Notes under the pieces: model-generated
Database searches by the model: none
The model's input: only the letters and a program-made list of their open reading frames with translations
What the model was told of the DNA's origin: nothing
In this document: positions 1 to 9,143 of the stretch, piece by piece
Layout: every line of letters starts with the position of its first letter
Numbering within the stretch: position 1 is the first letter of the stretch
From: CAVPWP01 sp963709395
GTDB lineage: Bacteria > Pseudomonadota > Alphaproteobacteria > Rhodobacterales > Rhodobacteraceae
Length of the DNA: 64,000 nt
Direction: 5' to 3'
NCBI GenBank assembly: GCA_963709395.1
Contig: CAVPWP010000013.1
Location: 186,001 to 250,000, forward strand
Position numbers and translations under genes: made by a program

Positions 1-296
1 GCCATGACGAGGAAGGGTCGGACCGCGGCCCGGTCAACGCGCTCTCGAAGGCGCTGGCCAAGGACCTCGGCCCCTACCAGGCGATCATCGACGACCTGCA
101 TCTCGTCGACTTCAAGGTGCGCATCACCCAAGGCGGCACCGAGGCGGTGACGCGCGTCATCATCGACAGCGAGGATTCGTCGGGCCGTCGCTGGTCGACC
201 GTGGGGGTGTCGCCCAACATCGTCGACGCGTCGTTCGAGGCGCTGCTCGACGCCATCGTCTGGAAACTCGTGCGTGACGGGGCCGAGGCGGCGTGA
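1..296 (+). CDS. cimA: citramalate synthase, C-terminal end (partial)
   Basis: The reading frame is open from the window edge (first full codon at 3) to TGA at 294-296. About 97 residues are visible, including ALAKDLGPYQAIIDDLHLVDFKV and a later STVGVSPNIVDASFEALLDAI stretch, which read as the C-terminal LeuA-type dimerisation/regulatory domain of the citramalate/2-isopropylmalate synthase family. The wording fits CimA, which condenses pyruvate with acetyl-CoA on an alternative isoleucine route, better than LeuA. The catalytic barrel lies outside the window, so the substrate cannot be checked. The stop overlaps the GTG start of the next gene (GTGA), suggesting translational coupling. Confidence 0.8.
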   Translation, partial: HDEEGSDRGPVNALSKALAKDLGPYQAIIDDLHLVDFKVRITQGGTEAVTRVIIDSEDSSGRRWSTVGVSPNIVDASFEALLDAIVWKLVRDGAEAA

Positions 297-1049
297 CCCT
301 CGACGCCTGCGCCGAACTCGTCCAGCGCGGCGACCCCGACCGTTTCGCCACCGTCCTTGCAGCGCCCGTGGACGACCGCGCGCGGCTTCTTCCCCTTTAC
401 GCCTTCAACGTCGAGGTGACGCGCGCGCCCTGGGTCACGGCCGAAGCGCCCATCGCCGAGATGCGCCTGCAATGGTGGCGCGATGCGCTCGACGAGATCG
501 CGGCGGGCGGTCCGGTGCGCCGGCACGAGGTCGCGACACCTTTGGCGGGCGTGATCGACGCCGAGGGGGCAGGGGTGCTCGACCGGCTGGTGGCCGCGCG
601 CCGTTGGGACATCTACAGCGACCCGTTCGAGGATGCGGCGCATCTGGCGGACTACCTTGACGCCACGGCCGGTGGGCTGATGTGGACCGCCGCCCGCGGG
701 CTGGGCGCGCGGGACGAAAGCGGCCATCCGTGACATCGGCTGGGCGCAGGGGCTTGCCGCCTTCTTTCGCGCGATCCCCGAGCTCGAGGCACGCGGACGC
801 AGGCCGCTGGTCGATGGCCGGCCCGAGGCTGTGGCCGCGCTGGCGCAAGAGGGCCTGCGCCGGTTGCGCGCAGGCCGCGCCGCCGGAGCCCGTGGTCCCG
901 CCACATGGCCCGCCTGTGAGACGGGCGCGCTTCTGGCCCTGGCCGCCCGGGACCCCGTGCGGGTGGCCGATGGCGCGCTTGTCCTCAGCGAGTTCCGCAA
1001 ACGCGCGCGTCTAATGCGCGCCGCGCTGACGGGCCGGGTGCCGCTTTAG
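293..1049 (+). CDS. squalene/phytoene synthase family protein (NDUFAF6-like), frameshifted
   Basis: The GTG start at 293 overlaps the preceding stop. The first 140 or so residues (LPLYAFNVEVTRAPW, QWWRDALDEI, LADYLDATAGGLMWTAARGL) match the short squalene/phytoene-synthase-like family found in Rhodobacterales and related to the complex I assembly factor NDUFAF6. The frame is lost at a GAAAGC run (717-719). The protein resumes one frame on as AIRDIGWAQGLAAFFRAIPEL and runs to TAG at 1049. The locus is 757 nt, one base too long; removing one A gives a 251-residue protein of normal family length. The enzymatic role is uncertain because this short subgroup often lacks proven synthase activity. 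Confidence 0.75.
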
Positions 1050-2266
1050 CTGCGCGCCCAGCCCTTCTGCCGCATCGTCAGCCAGATCAGCGACCCGCCA
1101 GCCAGCGCGAGGAACGGCACCATGGCGATGTTGACCGCATTCCAGCCCTCGATTGCCGAACTGCCTGCGCAATTCATAAGCCCGCCCGAAGCAAGCGAGG
1201 CCACCGTCACGCCGCCGAATACCAGAAGGTCGTTCATGCCCTGCACGCGTCCGCGTTCCTCGGGGGCATGGGCGCGCGACAGCATCGTCGTGGCCCCGAT
1301 GAAACCGAAGTTCCAGCCGATCCCCAAGAGTATGAGCGCGACGAAGAAATTCGCAAGGTCCACGCCCTGGATCGCCACGCCCCCTGCAAGCGCAAGGATG
1401 ACCAACCCGATGGCCACGATCCGCTCGGCCCCGTAGCGGGCGATCAGGTGGCCGGTGAAGAAGGACGGCGCGAACATCGCCAGCACATGGGCCGACACGA
1501 TGTCCGACGCGTTCCCGGTGTCGAAGCCGCAGCCGACCACCGCCAGGGGCGTCGACGTCATCACGAGGTTCATCAGCGCGTAGGACACCATCGCGCAGAT
1601 CACCGCGACGGCGATGGCCGGGGTGGCCAGAAGCTCGCGCACGCTGCGCCCGCGCGGGGCGTTCACCGACGGCACCGGCGGTTTCGGGATGTCGAGGAAG
1701 TAGAACAGCACCATGCCCAGGACATTGATCGAGATCGCGGCAAGGTAGGTCCCAAGGAAGGGCACGACTGTCGCGTCCGCCGTCACCTTGACCAGCTGCG
1801 GCCCGATCAGCGCCGAGATCAGACCGCCGGCCATGACATAGGAAATCGCCTTGGGCTTGAACGCATCCGACGCGGTGTCGGTCGCCGCGAAGCGGTAAAA
1901 GCCCTGCGCCGACATGTAGATGCCGGTCAGGTAGCTGCCTACGAGGAACAGCCAGAAATCGCCCTGCATCAGCGCATAGGCCGAGACGACCGACCCCACC
2001 AGCCCGCCGGTGGCCCCGGCAAGGAACCCCGCGCGGCGTCCGAACCGCTGCATCAGCGTCGACAGCCACGGCGCCGTGGTCATCGACCCGAAAACGATCA
2101 GCGAGATCGGCATGGTCGCAAGGCAGGGATTGGGCGCAAGCTGCTGACCCGCAAGACCGCCGATGGTGAAGATCATGGTGATCTGGCTGCCCAGAATCGC
2201 CTGCGCCGCCACGAGGACGGCAACGTTGCGCCGGGCGCGCCGGTCGTCTGTGGAAAGCGCGGTCAT
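1046..2266 (-). CDS. MFS transporter
   Basis: A 406-residue protein with about twelve hydrophobic segments and the loop pattern of the major facilitator superfamily, for example LMQRFGRRAGFLAGATGG after TM2 and a second cytoplasmic loop ending in a basic RGRVQGMNDLL stretch near residue 310. It probably moves a small solute with proton coupling across the inner membrane; the substrate cannot be told from the sequence. It converges on the squalene-synthase-like gene with a 4-nt overlap and is divergent from cobK, so the 2267-2433 gap must hold both promoters. No signs of transfer or truncation are seen. Confidence 0.85.
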   Translation of the reverse strand: MTALSTDDRRARRNVAVLVAAQAILGSQITMIFTIGGLAGQQLAPNPCLATMPISLIVFGSMTTAPWLSTLMQRFGRRAGFLAGATGGLVGSVVSAYALMQGDFWLFLVGSYLTGIYMSAQGFYRFAATDTASDAFKPKAISYVMAGGLISALIGPQLVKVTADATVVPFLGTYLAAISINVLGMVLFYFLDIPKPPVPSVNAPRGRSVRELLATPAIAVAVICAMVSYALMNLVMTSTPLAVVGCGFDTGNASDIVSAHVLAMFAPSFFTGHLIARYGAERIVAIGLVILALAGGVAIQGVDLANFFVALILLGIGWNFGFIGATTMLSRAHAPEERGRVQGMNDLLVFGGVTVASLASGGLMNCAGSSAIEGWNAVNIAMVPFLALAGGSLIWLTMRQKGWARS

Positions 2267-2433
2267 GGGCCTCTGCTAGCGTCTGTCCCGGACCCCGGCA
2301 AGCGAGATTGGCAAACTGCGACATTCCCGCCTTGCTTGGTGCGCAGGCCACGCTAGATCTATTGTATGCCATAGTATTCGAATGAACAGAATGCAGGCGG
2401 TCGGAGGGATAGAGTGTCTTCGGACAAAGGGCG

Positions 2434-3183
2434 ATGAGGCTTCTGCTTCTGGCCGGAACATGGGAAGCGCGCCAGATCGCGGCGGCGCTGACGCGGGAGC
2501 CTCGGGTGAACGCGATCGTTTCGCTTGCGCGGGCGGAACGCCGACCCGAGGCCTTTGGCGTCGCCACGCGGATCGGAGGGTTTGGCGGGGATGCCGGGTT
2601 TTCCGACTGGGTCGCGCGCGAACGGATCGATGGCATCATCGACGCAACGCATCCCTTCGCGGTGCAGATCAGCCACCGCACCTCGCAGATCGCGGACAAC
2701 CTGGGCGTGGACTACATCCAGTTCCTGCGTCCCGCCTGGCTGCCCGAACCCGGCGACGACTGGACCTTTCTCAACACCGAAGCCGATGCCGCAAAGCATA
2801 TCCCCGACGGGGCGCGGGTGTTCCTGGCAACCGGCCGGCGGGGCCTCGACGCCTTCGCCACGCTCCAGGATGTCACGCTCTTCTGTCGGCGGACCGATGC
2901 GTTCGAAGAGCCATTCCCCTTTCCCAACGGCATCTACGTCATGGGACGCCCGCCGTTCTCGGTTCCGCAGGAAGTCGGCACATTCTCGCGTCTGGGGATC
3001 GACTGGCTGGTCGCGCGCAACTCCGGCGGCACGGCAAGCCGCGCCAAGCTGGAAGCGGCCCGCACTCTTGGGATAAAGGTGGCCATGATCCGGCGGCCGC
3101 CACAGCCGCCCGGACCCAAGGTGGAAACCGTGGCGGAGGCGATGGCATGGGTGCGACGGCGGATCCAGACGTCGGGCGGGTGA
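2434..3183 (+). CDS. cobK: precorrin-6A reductase CobK
   Basis: A 249-residue protein starting MRLLLLAGTWEARQIAAAL, the N-terminal nucleotide-binding segment of CobK/CbiJ. The family motifs DATHPFAVQIS (about residues 70-80), FLATGRRGLDAF (130-141) and ARNSGGTASRAKLEAA (195-210) are all present. CobK reduces precorrin-6A to dihydro-precorrin-6 with NADPH in the aerobic cobalamin pathway. No other cob gene is in the window. Its presence agrees with the corrinoid-dependent C1 genes at 9.8-15.3 kb, which need a cobamide. The next gene starts inside its 3' end in another frame. Confidence 0.93.
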   Translation: MRLLLLAGTWEARQIAAALTREPRVNAIVSLARAERRPEAFGVATRIGGFGGDAGFSDWVARERIDGIIDATHPFAVQISHRTSQIADNLGVDYIQFLRPAWLPEPGDDWTFLNTEADAAKHIPDGARVFLATGRRGLDAFATLQDVTLFCRRTDAFEEPFPFPNGIYVMGRPPFSVPQEVGTFSRLGIDWLVARNSGGTASRAKLEAARTLGIKVAMIRRPPQPPGPKVETVAEAMAWVRRRIQTSGG

Positions 3184-3797
3184 TCCGCGGTCCGGACTGC
3201 CTGGCCGAGGGGGCGGCGCATCTTGCCCGGATCGAGCCGCGCTTTGCCCATGCGCTCGACGCGACCGGTCCCTTGCCCCTGCGGCTGCGGGACGGTGGCT
3301 TCGCGGCCCTCATGGACGCCATCGTCAGTCAGCAGGTGTCGGTCGCCGCGGCCGACGCGATCTGGAGACGGCTCGACGCCGCAGGCCTGACCCGACCCGA
3401 CCAGGTGTTGATTGCCAGCGACGAAGACTTGCGCGCCTGCGGCCTGTCGCGCCAGAAGGCGCGCTATGCCCGTGAACTTGCTCTGGCGGCGATCGACTAC
3501 GATGCCCTGTCGGCCCGCCCGACCGACGAGGTGATCACGACGCTTGTGGCGGTTCCCGGAATCGGCCGCTGGACCGCCGAGATCTATGCCATGTTCTCGC
3601 TTGGCCGGGCGGATGTCTTCGCGCCTGGTGATCTTGCCCTGCAGGAATCGGCACGGATCCTCTTCGGGCTCGAGGAACGCCCGCGCGAGGCGGCGCTGCG
3701 CACCCTGGCCGAGGACTGGCGCCCCTGGCGCGCGGTTGCGGCGCGGTTGCTCTGGGCCTACTACCGGGTGGCCAAGGACCGCGAGGGGACACGATGA
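3147..3797 (+). CDS. DNA-3-methyladenine glycosylase II (AlkA/HhH-GPD family)
   Basis: A 216-residue protein. ATG 3147 lies inside the cobK 3' end and is the only sensible start, because upstream codons in this frame carry no family sequence. Residues 50-70 (FAALMDAIVSQQVSVAAADAI) and the helix-hairpin-helix LVAVPGIGRWTAEIYAM (about 133-149), followed by GDLAL with the expected catalytic Asp162, identify the HhH-GPD glycosylase superfamily. It excises alkylated purines as the first step of base-excision repair. The long N-terminal domain of E. coli AlkA is absent, as is common in alphaproteobacteria. ATGA overlap links it to the esterase downstream. Confidence 0.88.
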   Translation: MGATADPDVGRVIRGPDCLAEGAAHLARIEPRFAHALDATGPLPLRLRDGGFAALMDAIVSQQVSVAAADAIWRRLDAAGLTRPDQVLIASDEDLRACGLSRQKARYARELALAAIDYDALSARPTDEVITTLVAVPGIGRWTAEIYAMFSLGRADVFAPGDLALQESARILFGLEERPREAALRTLAEDWRPWRAVAARLLWAYYRVAKDREGTR

Positions 3798-4465
3798 CCG
3801 CCAGCCTGACCGCCAGACGCCGCCCGCCCGCATCCGGAACGACCCGCTCGGCGGTGATCTTCCTGCATGGCTATGGCGCGGACGGGGCCGATCTTCTCGG
3901 GCTGGCCGACCCGCTGGCGCCGCATATGCCCGACACCGCCTTCCATGCGCCCGACGCGCCCGAACGCTGCGCGGCCAGCCCGTTCGGTTTCCAGTGGTTC
4001 CCGATCCCCTGGATCGACGGGTCGTCCGAGGCCGCGGCAGAGGCGTCGATGGCGACTTCGCTGGCGGCGCTGAGCGCCTATGTTCAAGGGGTGCTCGACT
4101 CCGAAGCGCTGGCCGAGGACCGGCTGATCCTCTTCGGCTTTTCGCAAGGCACGATGATGAGTCTGCACCTCGCCCCGCGCTGGCCATCCCCGTTCGCCGG
4201 TGTCGTGGGCTTCTCGGGGCGGCTTATGGCGCCTGAGCGCCTCGTGTCTGAAACCGTATCGCGCCCGCCGGTCCTGCTGGTGCACGGCGATGCCGACGAC
4301 GTTGTGCCCTTCGCCGACATGGAACTCGCCGGGCGGGCCCTTTCTGACGCCGGCTTCACCACCTACGCCCACCGGATGGCGGGAACCGGGCATGGCATCG
4401 CCCCCGACGGGCTGTCGGTCGCGCTGGCGTTCATGCGCGACTGCCTGGGCGGGACGGCGAGGTGA
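3794..4465 (+). CDS. alpha/beta-hydrolase fold esterase (phospholipase/carboxylesterase family)
   Basis: A 223-residue cytosolic serine esterase. The oxyanion-hole segment VIFLHGYGADGADLL is at residues 21-35 and the nucleophile elbow GFSQG has Ser117. The acid lies in VHGDADDVVPF (Asp167 or 169) and the His in GTGHGI (His200). Length and motifs fit the phospholipase/carboxylesterase (YpfH-like) family. The natural substrate is unknown. ATG overlaps the glycosylase stop (ATGA), so the two are probably co-translated. The following 160 nt before the HNH gene hold no gene. Confidence 0.88.
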   Translation: MTASLTARRRPPASGTTRSAVIFLHGYGADGADLLGLADPLAPHMPDTAFHAPDAPERCAASPFGFQWFPIPWIDGSSEAAAEASMATSLAALSAYVQGVLDSEALAEDRLILFGFSQGTMMSLHLAPRWPSPFAGVVGFSGRLMAPERLVSETVSRPPVLLVHGDADDVVPFADMELAGRALSDAGFTTYAHRMAGTGHGIAPDGLSVALAFMRDCLGGTAR

Positions 4466-4629
4466 GGCGATGGGGATTACTGTCACCCAATTGTGATGGA
4501 CCTGCGATACCCCTGCGGCAATTTCCACAATCATGTGGGGCTTGCCAGAGGTTAACCGCCAGATATAGTGGCGGTGTTGGAGCTTGAGACAGGGCGGCGA
4601 GACCCGCGCAGAAAGAGGTCCTGACGGCG

Positions 4630-5215
4630 ATGGATGGTGACTTCAGAACGAGTTTCGTGCGCGAGCCGAACAGCCTGCGCCACCACCCGGCACTCGTGCT
4701 CAATGCCGATTACCGCCCGCTGTCATACTACCCGCTGTCGCTCTGGCCCTGGCAGGAGGCGGTGAAGGCGGCCTGGCTCGACCGGGTCGATATCGTCGCC
4801 GAATACGAAGAGGTGGTGCGCAGCCCGTCGACCGTGATCCGAATACCGTCGGTGGTGGTGCTCAAGGATTACGTCCAACCACAGAAGCGCGTGGCCTTCA
4901 CGCGCTTCAATCTTTTTCTGAGGGACGAATTCTGCTGCCAGTATTGCGGCGCGAAGGGCGACCTGACCTTCGATCACGTCGTGCCGCGCGCCCGCGGCGG
5001 CATCACAAGCTGGGAAAACGTCGTGGCCGCCTGCGCGCGGTGCAACCTGCGCAAAGGGTCCAAGAGCCTCTCGCAGGCCGGGCATGTCGCTGCGCCGCGC
5101 CCCGCGCCAGCCCGGCGCCGAGGAACTGCGCAACCAGGGACGAAAGTTTCCGCCCAACCACCTGCATGAAACCTGGCTCGATTTCCTGTACTGGGATGCC
5201 GTGCTGGAAGCCTGA
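4630..5215 (+). CDS. HNH endonuclease, frameshifted
   Basis: The first 150 residues contain a zinc-binding HNH module, with CQYCGAKGDLTFDHVVPRARGG followed by WENVVAACARCNLRKGSK: two CxxC pairs and the catalytic DH. This is the short HNH family conserved as a chromosomal gene in Rhodobacterales. After SQAG the frame breaks in a G-run (5080-5082). The continuation in the next frame (MSLRRAPRQPGAEELRNQGRKF, then HETWLDFLYWDAVLEA) runs to TGA at 5213-5215. The locus is 586 nt, one base over a whole number of codons; the restored protein has 194 residues. Nearby genes do not suggest restriction or phage use. Confidence 0.85.
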
Positions 5216-5346
5216 GCGGGACGCTCCCAAGCCGCCTCATTCGCGGACACGGTGGTTTTCCTCTGCCCGGCGGTCTGAGAGTTGTGATCACCGCGCGCTT
5301 CGCTAGACTTGCAGGGCAAGCGCCGCTATAGCGCGGGCATTCTGTC

Positions 5347-5360
5347 TGTTAGCGCTAACG
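5347..5360. promoter_or_regulatory. LacI-family-type operator upstream of zwf
   Basis: TGTTAGCGCTAACG contains the perfect 12-bp palindrome GTTAGCGCTAAC (5348-5359) with the central CG typical of LacI/GalR-family operators. It ends 14 nt before the zwf ATG (5374), with the ribosome binding site GGAG (5365-5368) between. A repressor bound here would block initiation or early elongation of zwf-pgl-pgi. The regulator is not encoded in the window. Confidence 0.6.
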
Positions 5361-5373
5361 AACCGGAGCTCCC

Positions 5374-6829
5374 ATGGTCTCGCGCGTCATTCCGGTCGAT
5401 CCCTTCGACCTCGTCATCTTCGGTGGGACTGGCGATCTTGCCCAGAAGAAGATCCTGCCTGGCCTTTTCCGGCGCTTCGCCGATGGCCAGATGCCCGCCG
5501 AGGCCCGGGTCATCGGCGCCGCGCGATCGGACCTGTCGGCCGCTGACTATCGCGCGATGGTCCGCACCGCCATCACCGAGGCGATCCCCGATGGCAGGCG
5601 CGACGAGTCCATGCTCGACCCTTTTCTCGACCGCATCGACTATGTCGCGGTGGACGCGACCGGAACCGCTGGCTGGTCCGAGCTTGCCGGCCTCGTGCGC
5701 AAGGATGTGATCCGCGCCTTCTACTTTTCGGTCGCGCCCAGCCTCTTCGGGGCGCTGGCCGACCGGCTGAACGAACACCGCATCGCCTCGCGGCACTGCC
5801 GCATCGTCGTGGAAAAGCCGTTCGGCCGCGACCTGGCCTCGGCCAGGGAACTCAACGCCACCCTCGCGCGGCATTTCACCGAGGAACAGATCTACCGCAT
5901 CGACCACTACCTCGGAAAGGAGACCGTGCAGAACCTGATGGCGGTCCGTTTCGCCAACGTCCTGTTCGAGCCGCTTGTGGAACGCGCAATACGTCGATCA
6001 CGTCCAGATCACCGTGGCCGAGACGGTGGGCGTCGGCGGGCGCGGGGCCTATTACGACAAGTCGGGCGCGATGCGGGACATGGTGCAGAACCATCTGATG
6101 CAGCTTCTCTGCCTCATCGCGATGGAACCGCCCAGCCGGTTCGACCCCGATGCGGTGCGCGACGAAAAGCTCAAGGTGATCCGCGCCCTCGACCCGGTCG
6201 ATCCCAAGGACATCGTGCGCGGCCAGTACGCGGGCAACGACACCAAGCCCGGCTACCCCGAAGAGGCCGAGAACCCCGAGAGCCTGACCGAAAGCTTCAT
6301 CGCGCTGCGGTTGGGAATCTCGAACTGGCGATGGGCGGGCACGCCGTTCTACCTGCGCACCGGCAAGCGGCTGAAGGCGCGGGCCTCGGAAATCGCCATC
6401 GTCTTCAAGGATGCGCCCCACGCCATTTTCGGGCAGGAGGCCGGGACCCATTGCAACATCCTGTCGATCCGCCTGCAGCCCAACGAGGGCATCACCCTCG
6501 GGGTGACCATCAAGGAACCCGGGCCGGGCGGGATGCGCCTTCTCGACGTGCCGCTCGACATGTCCTTCGCCGACGCGCTTGGAGCCGAGGCGACCGAGGT
6601 GCCCGACGCCTATGAACGCCTGATCATGGATGTGATCCGGGGCAACCAGACCCTTTTCATGCGCGGCGACGAGGTCGAGGCGGCCTGGGCCTGGACCGAC
6701 CCGCTGATCGAAGGCTGGACCTTGCGCGGCGACGCGCCCAAGCCCTACGACATCGGCTCGACCGGGCCCGAGGAGGCCGCGATCCTCATGCACCGGGCGG
6801 GCCGCAAGTGGCGGGAGATCCGGCCATGA
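5374..6829 (+). CDS. zwf: glucose-6-phosphate 1-dehydrogenase, frameshifted
   Basis: This enzyme oxidises glucose-6-phosphate to 6-phosphogluconolactone with NAD(P)+, feeding the Entner-Doudoroff and pentose phosphate routes. The N-terminal nucleotide-binding motif FGGTGDLAQKKILP, the substrate motif RIDHYLGKE and the EKPFGRD segment are all present. The frame is lost at a TT (5975-5976): FANVLFEPL should continue WNAQYVDHVQITVAE, which is found one frame on and runs to TGA at 6829. The locus is 1456 nt, one base too long; the restored protein has 484 residues, normal for the family. The stop overlaps the pgl start (ATGA). A LacI-type operator precedes it. Confidence 0.92.
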
Positions 6830-7497
6830 AACTTGTCGAATACCCGGACCGCGAGATGATGATGATCGACCTCGCGAACGCGCTGGCCGGTGCGATCAAC
6901 GCGCGGCTGATGCCGGGGAACCGCTGCACGCTGGTCGTGCCGGGGGGGACCACGCCGGGGCCCGTGTTCGAGGCGCTGTGTGCGGCGTCGCTTGACTGGG
7001 ACCGGGTCGATGTCTTTCTGAGTGACGAGCGCTGGGTGGCCGAGGACGACGCAAGGTCGAACGCCGGGCTGCTGCGCCGGACCCTGCTCCGCAACCGGGC
7101 GTCGGGCGCGCGCTTCCACCCGTTCTTTCGCGCCGGGCGGACACCCGAAGAGGCGGCGCCGGATCTCTCGGAGGAAATCGCGCCGCTGCTGCCCATCGAC
7201 GTGCTTCTCCTGGGCATGGGGGCCGATATGCACACCGCCTCGCTGTTTCCGCGGGCGGACGGGCTTGCCGCGGCGCTGGCCCCGGACGCCCCCGCCGTGC
7301 TGCCCATCGTTGACCCCGGAACAGGCGAGGCGCGGGTGACGCTGACCGCGCCCGTGCTTGACCAGGCGATGTCGAAGCACGTCCTGATCACCGGCGCCGA
7401 GAAACGCGCGGCCCTTGAGCGTGCCGCAGGCCTCTCGCCGGACAAGGCGCCGATCCGGGCGGTCTGGAGCAACATGACGGTGCATTGGGCGGAGTAG
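6826..7497 (+). CDS. pgl: 6-phosphogluconolactonase
   Basis: A 223-residue enzyme of the DevB/SugarP_isomerase type that hydrolyses 6-phosphogluconolactone made by Zwf. Family stretches LVVPGGTTPGPVFEAL (near residue 30), VDVFLSDERWV (about 60-70) and DVLLLGMGADMHTASLFP (about 125-142) are present. ATG 6826 is preferred over an in-frame GTG at 6808 because it overlaps the zwf stop, as is typical for this operon. It is followed 4 nt later by pgi. Any operator control of zwf should extend to this gene. Confidence 0.93.
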   Translation: MKLVEYPDREMMMIDLANALAGAINARLMPGNRCTLVVPGGTTPGPVFEALCAASLDWDRVDVFLSDERWVAEDDARSNAGLLRRTLLRNRASGARFHPFFRAGRTPEEAAPDLSEEIAPLLPIDVLLLGMGADMHTASLFPRADGLAAALAPDAPAVLPIVDPGTGEARVTLTAPVLDQAMSKHVLITGAEKRAALERAAGLSPDKAPIRAVWSNMTVHWAE

Positions 7498-7501
7498 GGA
7501 C

Positions 7502-9121
7502 ATGACTGTGAACTGGCCAGGCCTCCGCACCGCCGCGACCGCCGCCCGCGACCGCAGCATGCGCGCTCTCCTCAATGATGCCGATCGGGCACGGGACTTC
7601 TCGATCGAGGCGGGGGGCCTCCTTTTCGACTATTCAAAGACCCACATGGACCGCGCCGACCGTGATCTCCTGATCGGTCTTTATCGCGAGGCGGGCGTCG
7701 AGGACCGACGCGATGCGATGTTCGCCGGAGAGAAGATCAACGAGACCGAGGGGCGCGCGGTCCTGCACACGGCGCTGCGCAATCTCGACGGCGGGCCGGT
7801 TCTGGTCGACGGGCAGGACGTCATGCCGGGGGTGCTGGACACGCTCGACCGCATGGGACGCTTCGCCGAGGATGTGCGCACGGGCCGGTTCACGGGGGCG
7901 GGCGGGGCGATCACCGATGTCGTCAACATCGGGATCGGCGGGTCCGACCTTGGCCCGGCGATGGCGGTGCAGGCGATGGCACCCTATCACGATGGGCCGC
8001 GCTGCCATTTCGTGTCGAACATCGACGGGGCGCATGTGGCCGACATCCTGCGCCCGCTCGACCCTGCGCGGACGCTGGTCATCGTGGCCTCGAAGACCTT
8101 CACCACGATCGAGACGATGACCAATGCGGCGACGGCGAAAGCCTGGATGAGCGATGCCGTCATGACCCCTGCGAACCAGTTCGCGGCCCTGTCCTCGGCC
8201 ACCGACCGCACAGGTGCCTTCGGGATCGACCCCGCGCGGGTCTTCGGCTTCGAGGACTGGGTCGGCGGGCGCTATTCGATGTGGGGGCCGATCGGGTTGT
8301 CGCTGATGATCGCCATCGGCCGCGACGCTTTCCTGGCCTTCCTGCGCGGCGCGCAGGATATGGACCGCCACTTCTGTGCCGCTGAACCTCAGGAAAGCCT
8401 GCCGGTGATGCTGGCCCTGACCGGCATCTGGCACCACCAGGGCATGGGTCTGCCGACCCGGGCCGTGCTGCCCTATGAACAGCGTCTGGCGCGGCTGCCG
8501 GCCTATCTCCAGCAGCTCGAGATGGAATCGAACGGCAAGCGGACCATGATGGACGGCGGGCCCGTGCCGGTCGACACGGTCCCGGTGGTCTGGGGCGAGC
8601 CGGGCACGAACGGGCAGCATGCCTTCTACCAGATGATCCACCAGGGCACGCAGGTCGTGCCGTGCGAGTTCCTTCTGGGCGCCGAGGGGCACGAGCCCGA
8701 ACTGGCCCATCACCACCAGCTTCTGGTCGCCAACTGCCTGGCGCAGTCCGAGGCGCTGATGAAGGGCCGGACCCTGGCCGAGGCCGAGGCGCTGATGGCG
8801 GCCGCCGGCTTCGAGGGGGCCGAGCGGGCCCGGCAGGCGGCGCACCGGGTGTTTCCGGGCAACCGGCCCTCGGTCACGCTGATCTACCCCAAGCTGACGC
8901 CGTTCGTTCTGGGCCAGATCGTCGCCCTTTACGAGCACCGCACCTTCGTCGAAGGCGCGATGCTGGGCATCAACTCGTTCGACCAGTGGGGGGTGGAACT
9001 GGGCAAGGAACTGGCCCGCGCGCTCGAACCGGTCGTGGCGGGAGAAAGTGCCGGGAACGGCCTCGACCCCTCGACCCGCGCCTTGGTGGCGGCGGTGCGG
9101 CGGATGGCCGGATCAGCCTGA
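7502..9121 (+). CDS. pgi: glucose-6-phosphate isomerase
   Basis: A 539-residue protein interconverting glucose-6-phosphate and fructose-6-phosphate. It shows VNIGIGGSDLGPAMA, the phosphate-binding SKTFTTIETMTNA, the GGRYSMWGPIGLSL signature and the second signature region with MLGINSFDQWGVELGK near the C terminus. It is the third gene of the zwf-pgl-pgi operon, with a 4-nt gap to pgl. A pgi-zwf-pgl set lets fructose-6-phosphate re-enter the Entner-Doudoroff route. The coding sequence is intact, unlike zwf upstream. Confidence 0.95.
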   Translation: MTVNWPGLRTAATAARDRSMRALLNDADRARDFSIEAGGLLFDYSKTHMDRADRDLLIGLYREAGVEDRRDAMFAGEKINETEGRAVLHTALRNLDGGPVLVDGQDVMPGVLDTLDRMGRFAEDVRTGRFTGAGGAITDVVNIGIGGSDLGPAMAVQAMAPYHDGPRCHFVSNIDGAHVADILRPLDPARTLVIVASKTFTTIETMTNAATAKAWMSDAVMTPANQFAALSSATDRTGAFGIDPARVFGFEDWVGGRYSMWGPIGLSLMIAIGRDAFLAFLRGAQDMDRHFCAAEPQESLPVMLALTGIWHHQGMGLPTRAVLPYEQRLARLPAYLQQLEMESNGKRTMMDGGPVPVDTVPVVWGEPGTNGQHAFYQMIHQGTQVVPCEFLLGAEGHEPELAHHHQLLVANCLAQSEALMKGRTLAEAEALMAAAGFEGAERARQAAHRVFPGNRPSVTLIYPKLTPFVLGQIVALYEHRTFVEGAMLGINSFDQWGVELGKELARALEPVVAGESAGNGLDPSTRALVAAVRRMAGSA

Positions 9122-9143
9122 GCATCCTTGCGGGGCATCCCGC

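Noticed and set aside
2267..2433. Cobalamin riboswitch ahead of cobK
   Set aside because: The region is too short and lacks the conserved B12-box sequence.
4630..5215. HNH gene as part of a restriction or defence island
   Set aside because: Neighbours are metabolic genes and this short HNH family is a regular chromosomal gene in the group.
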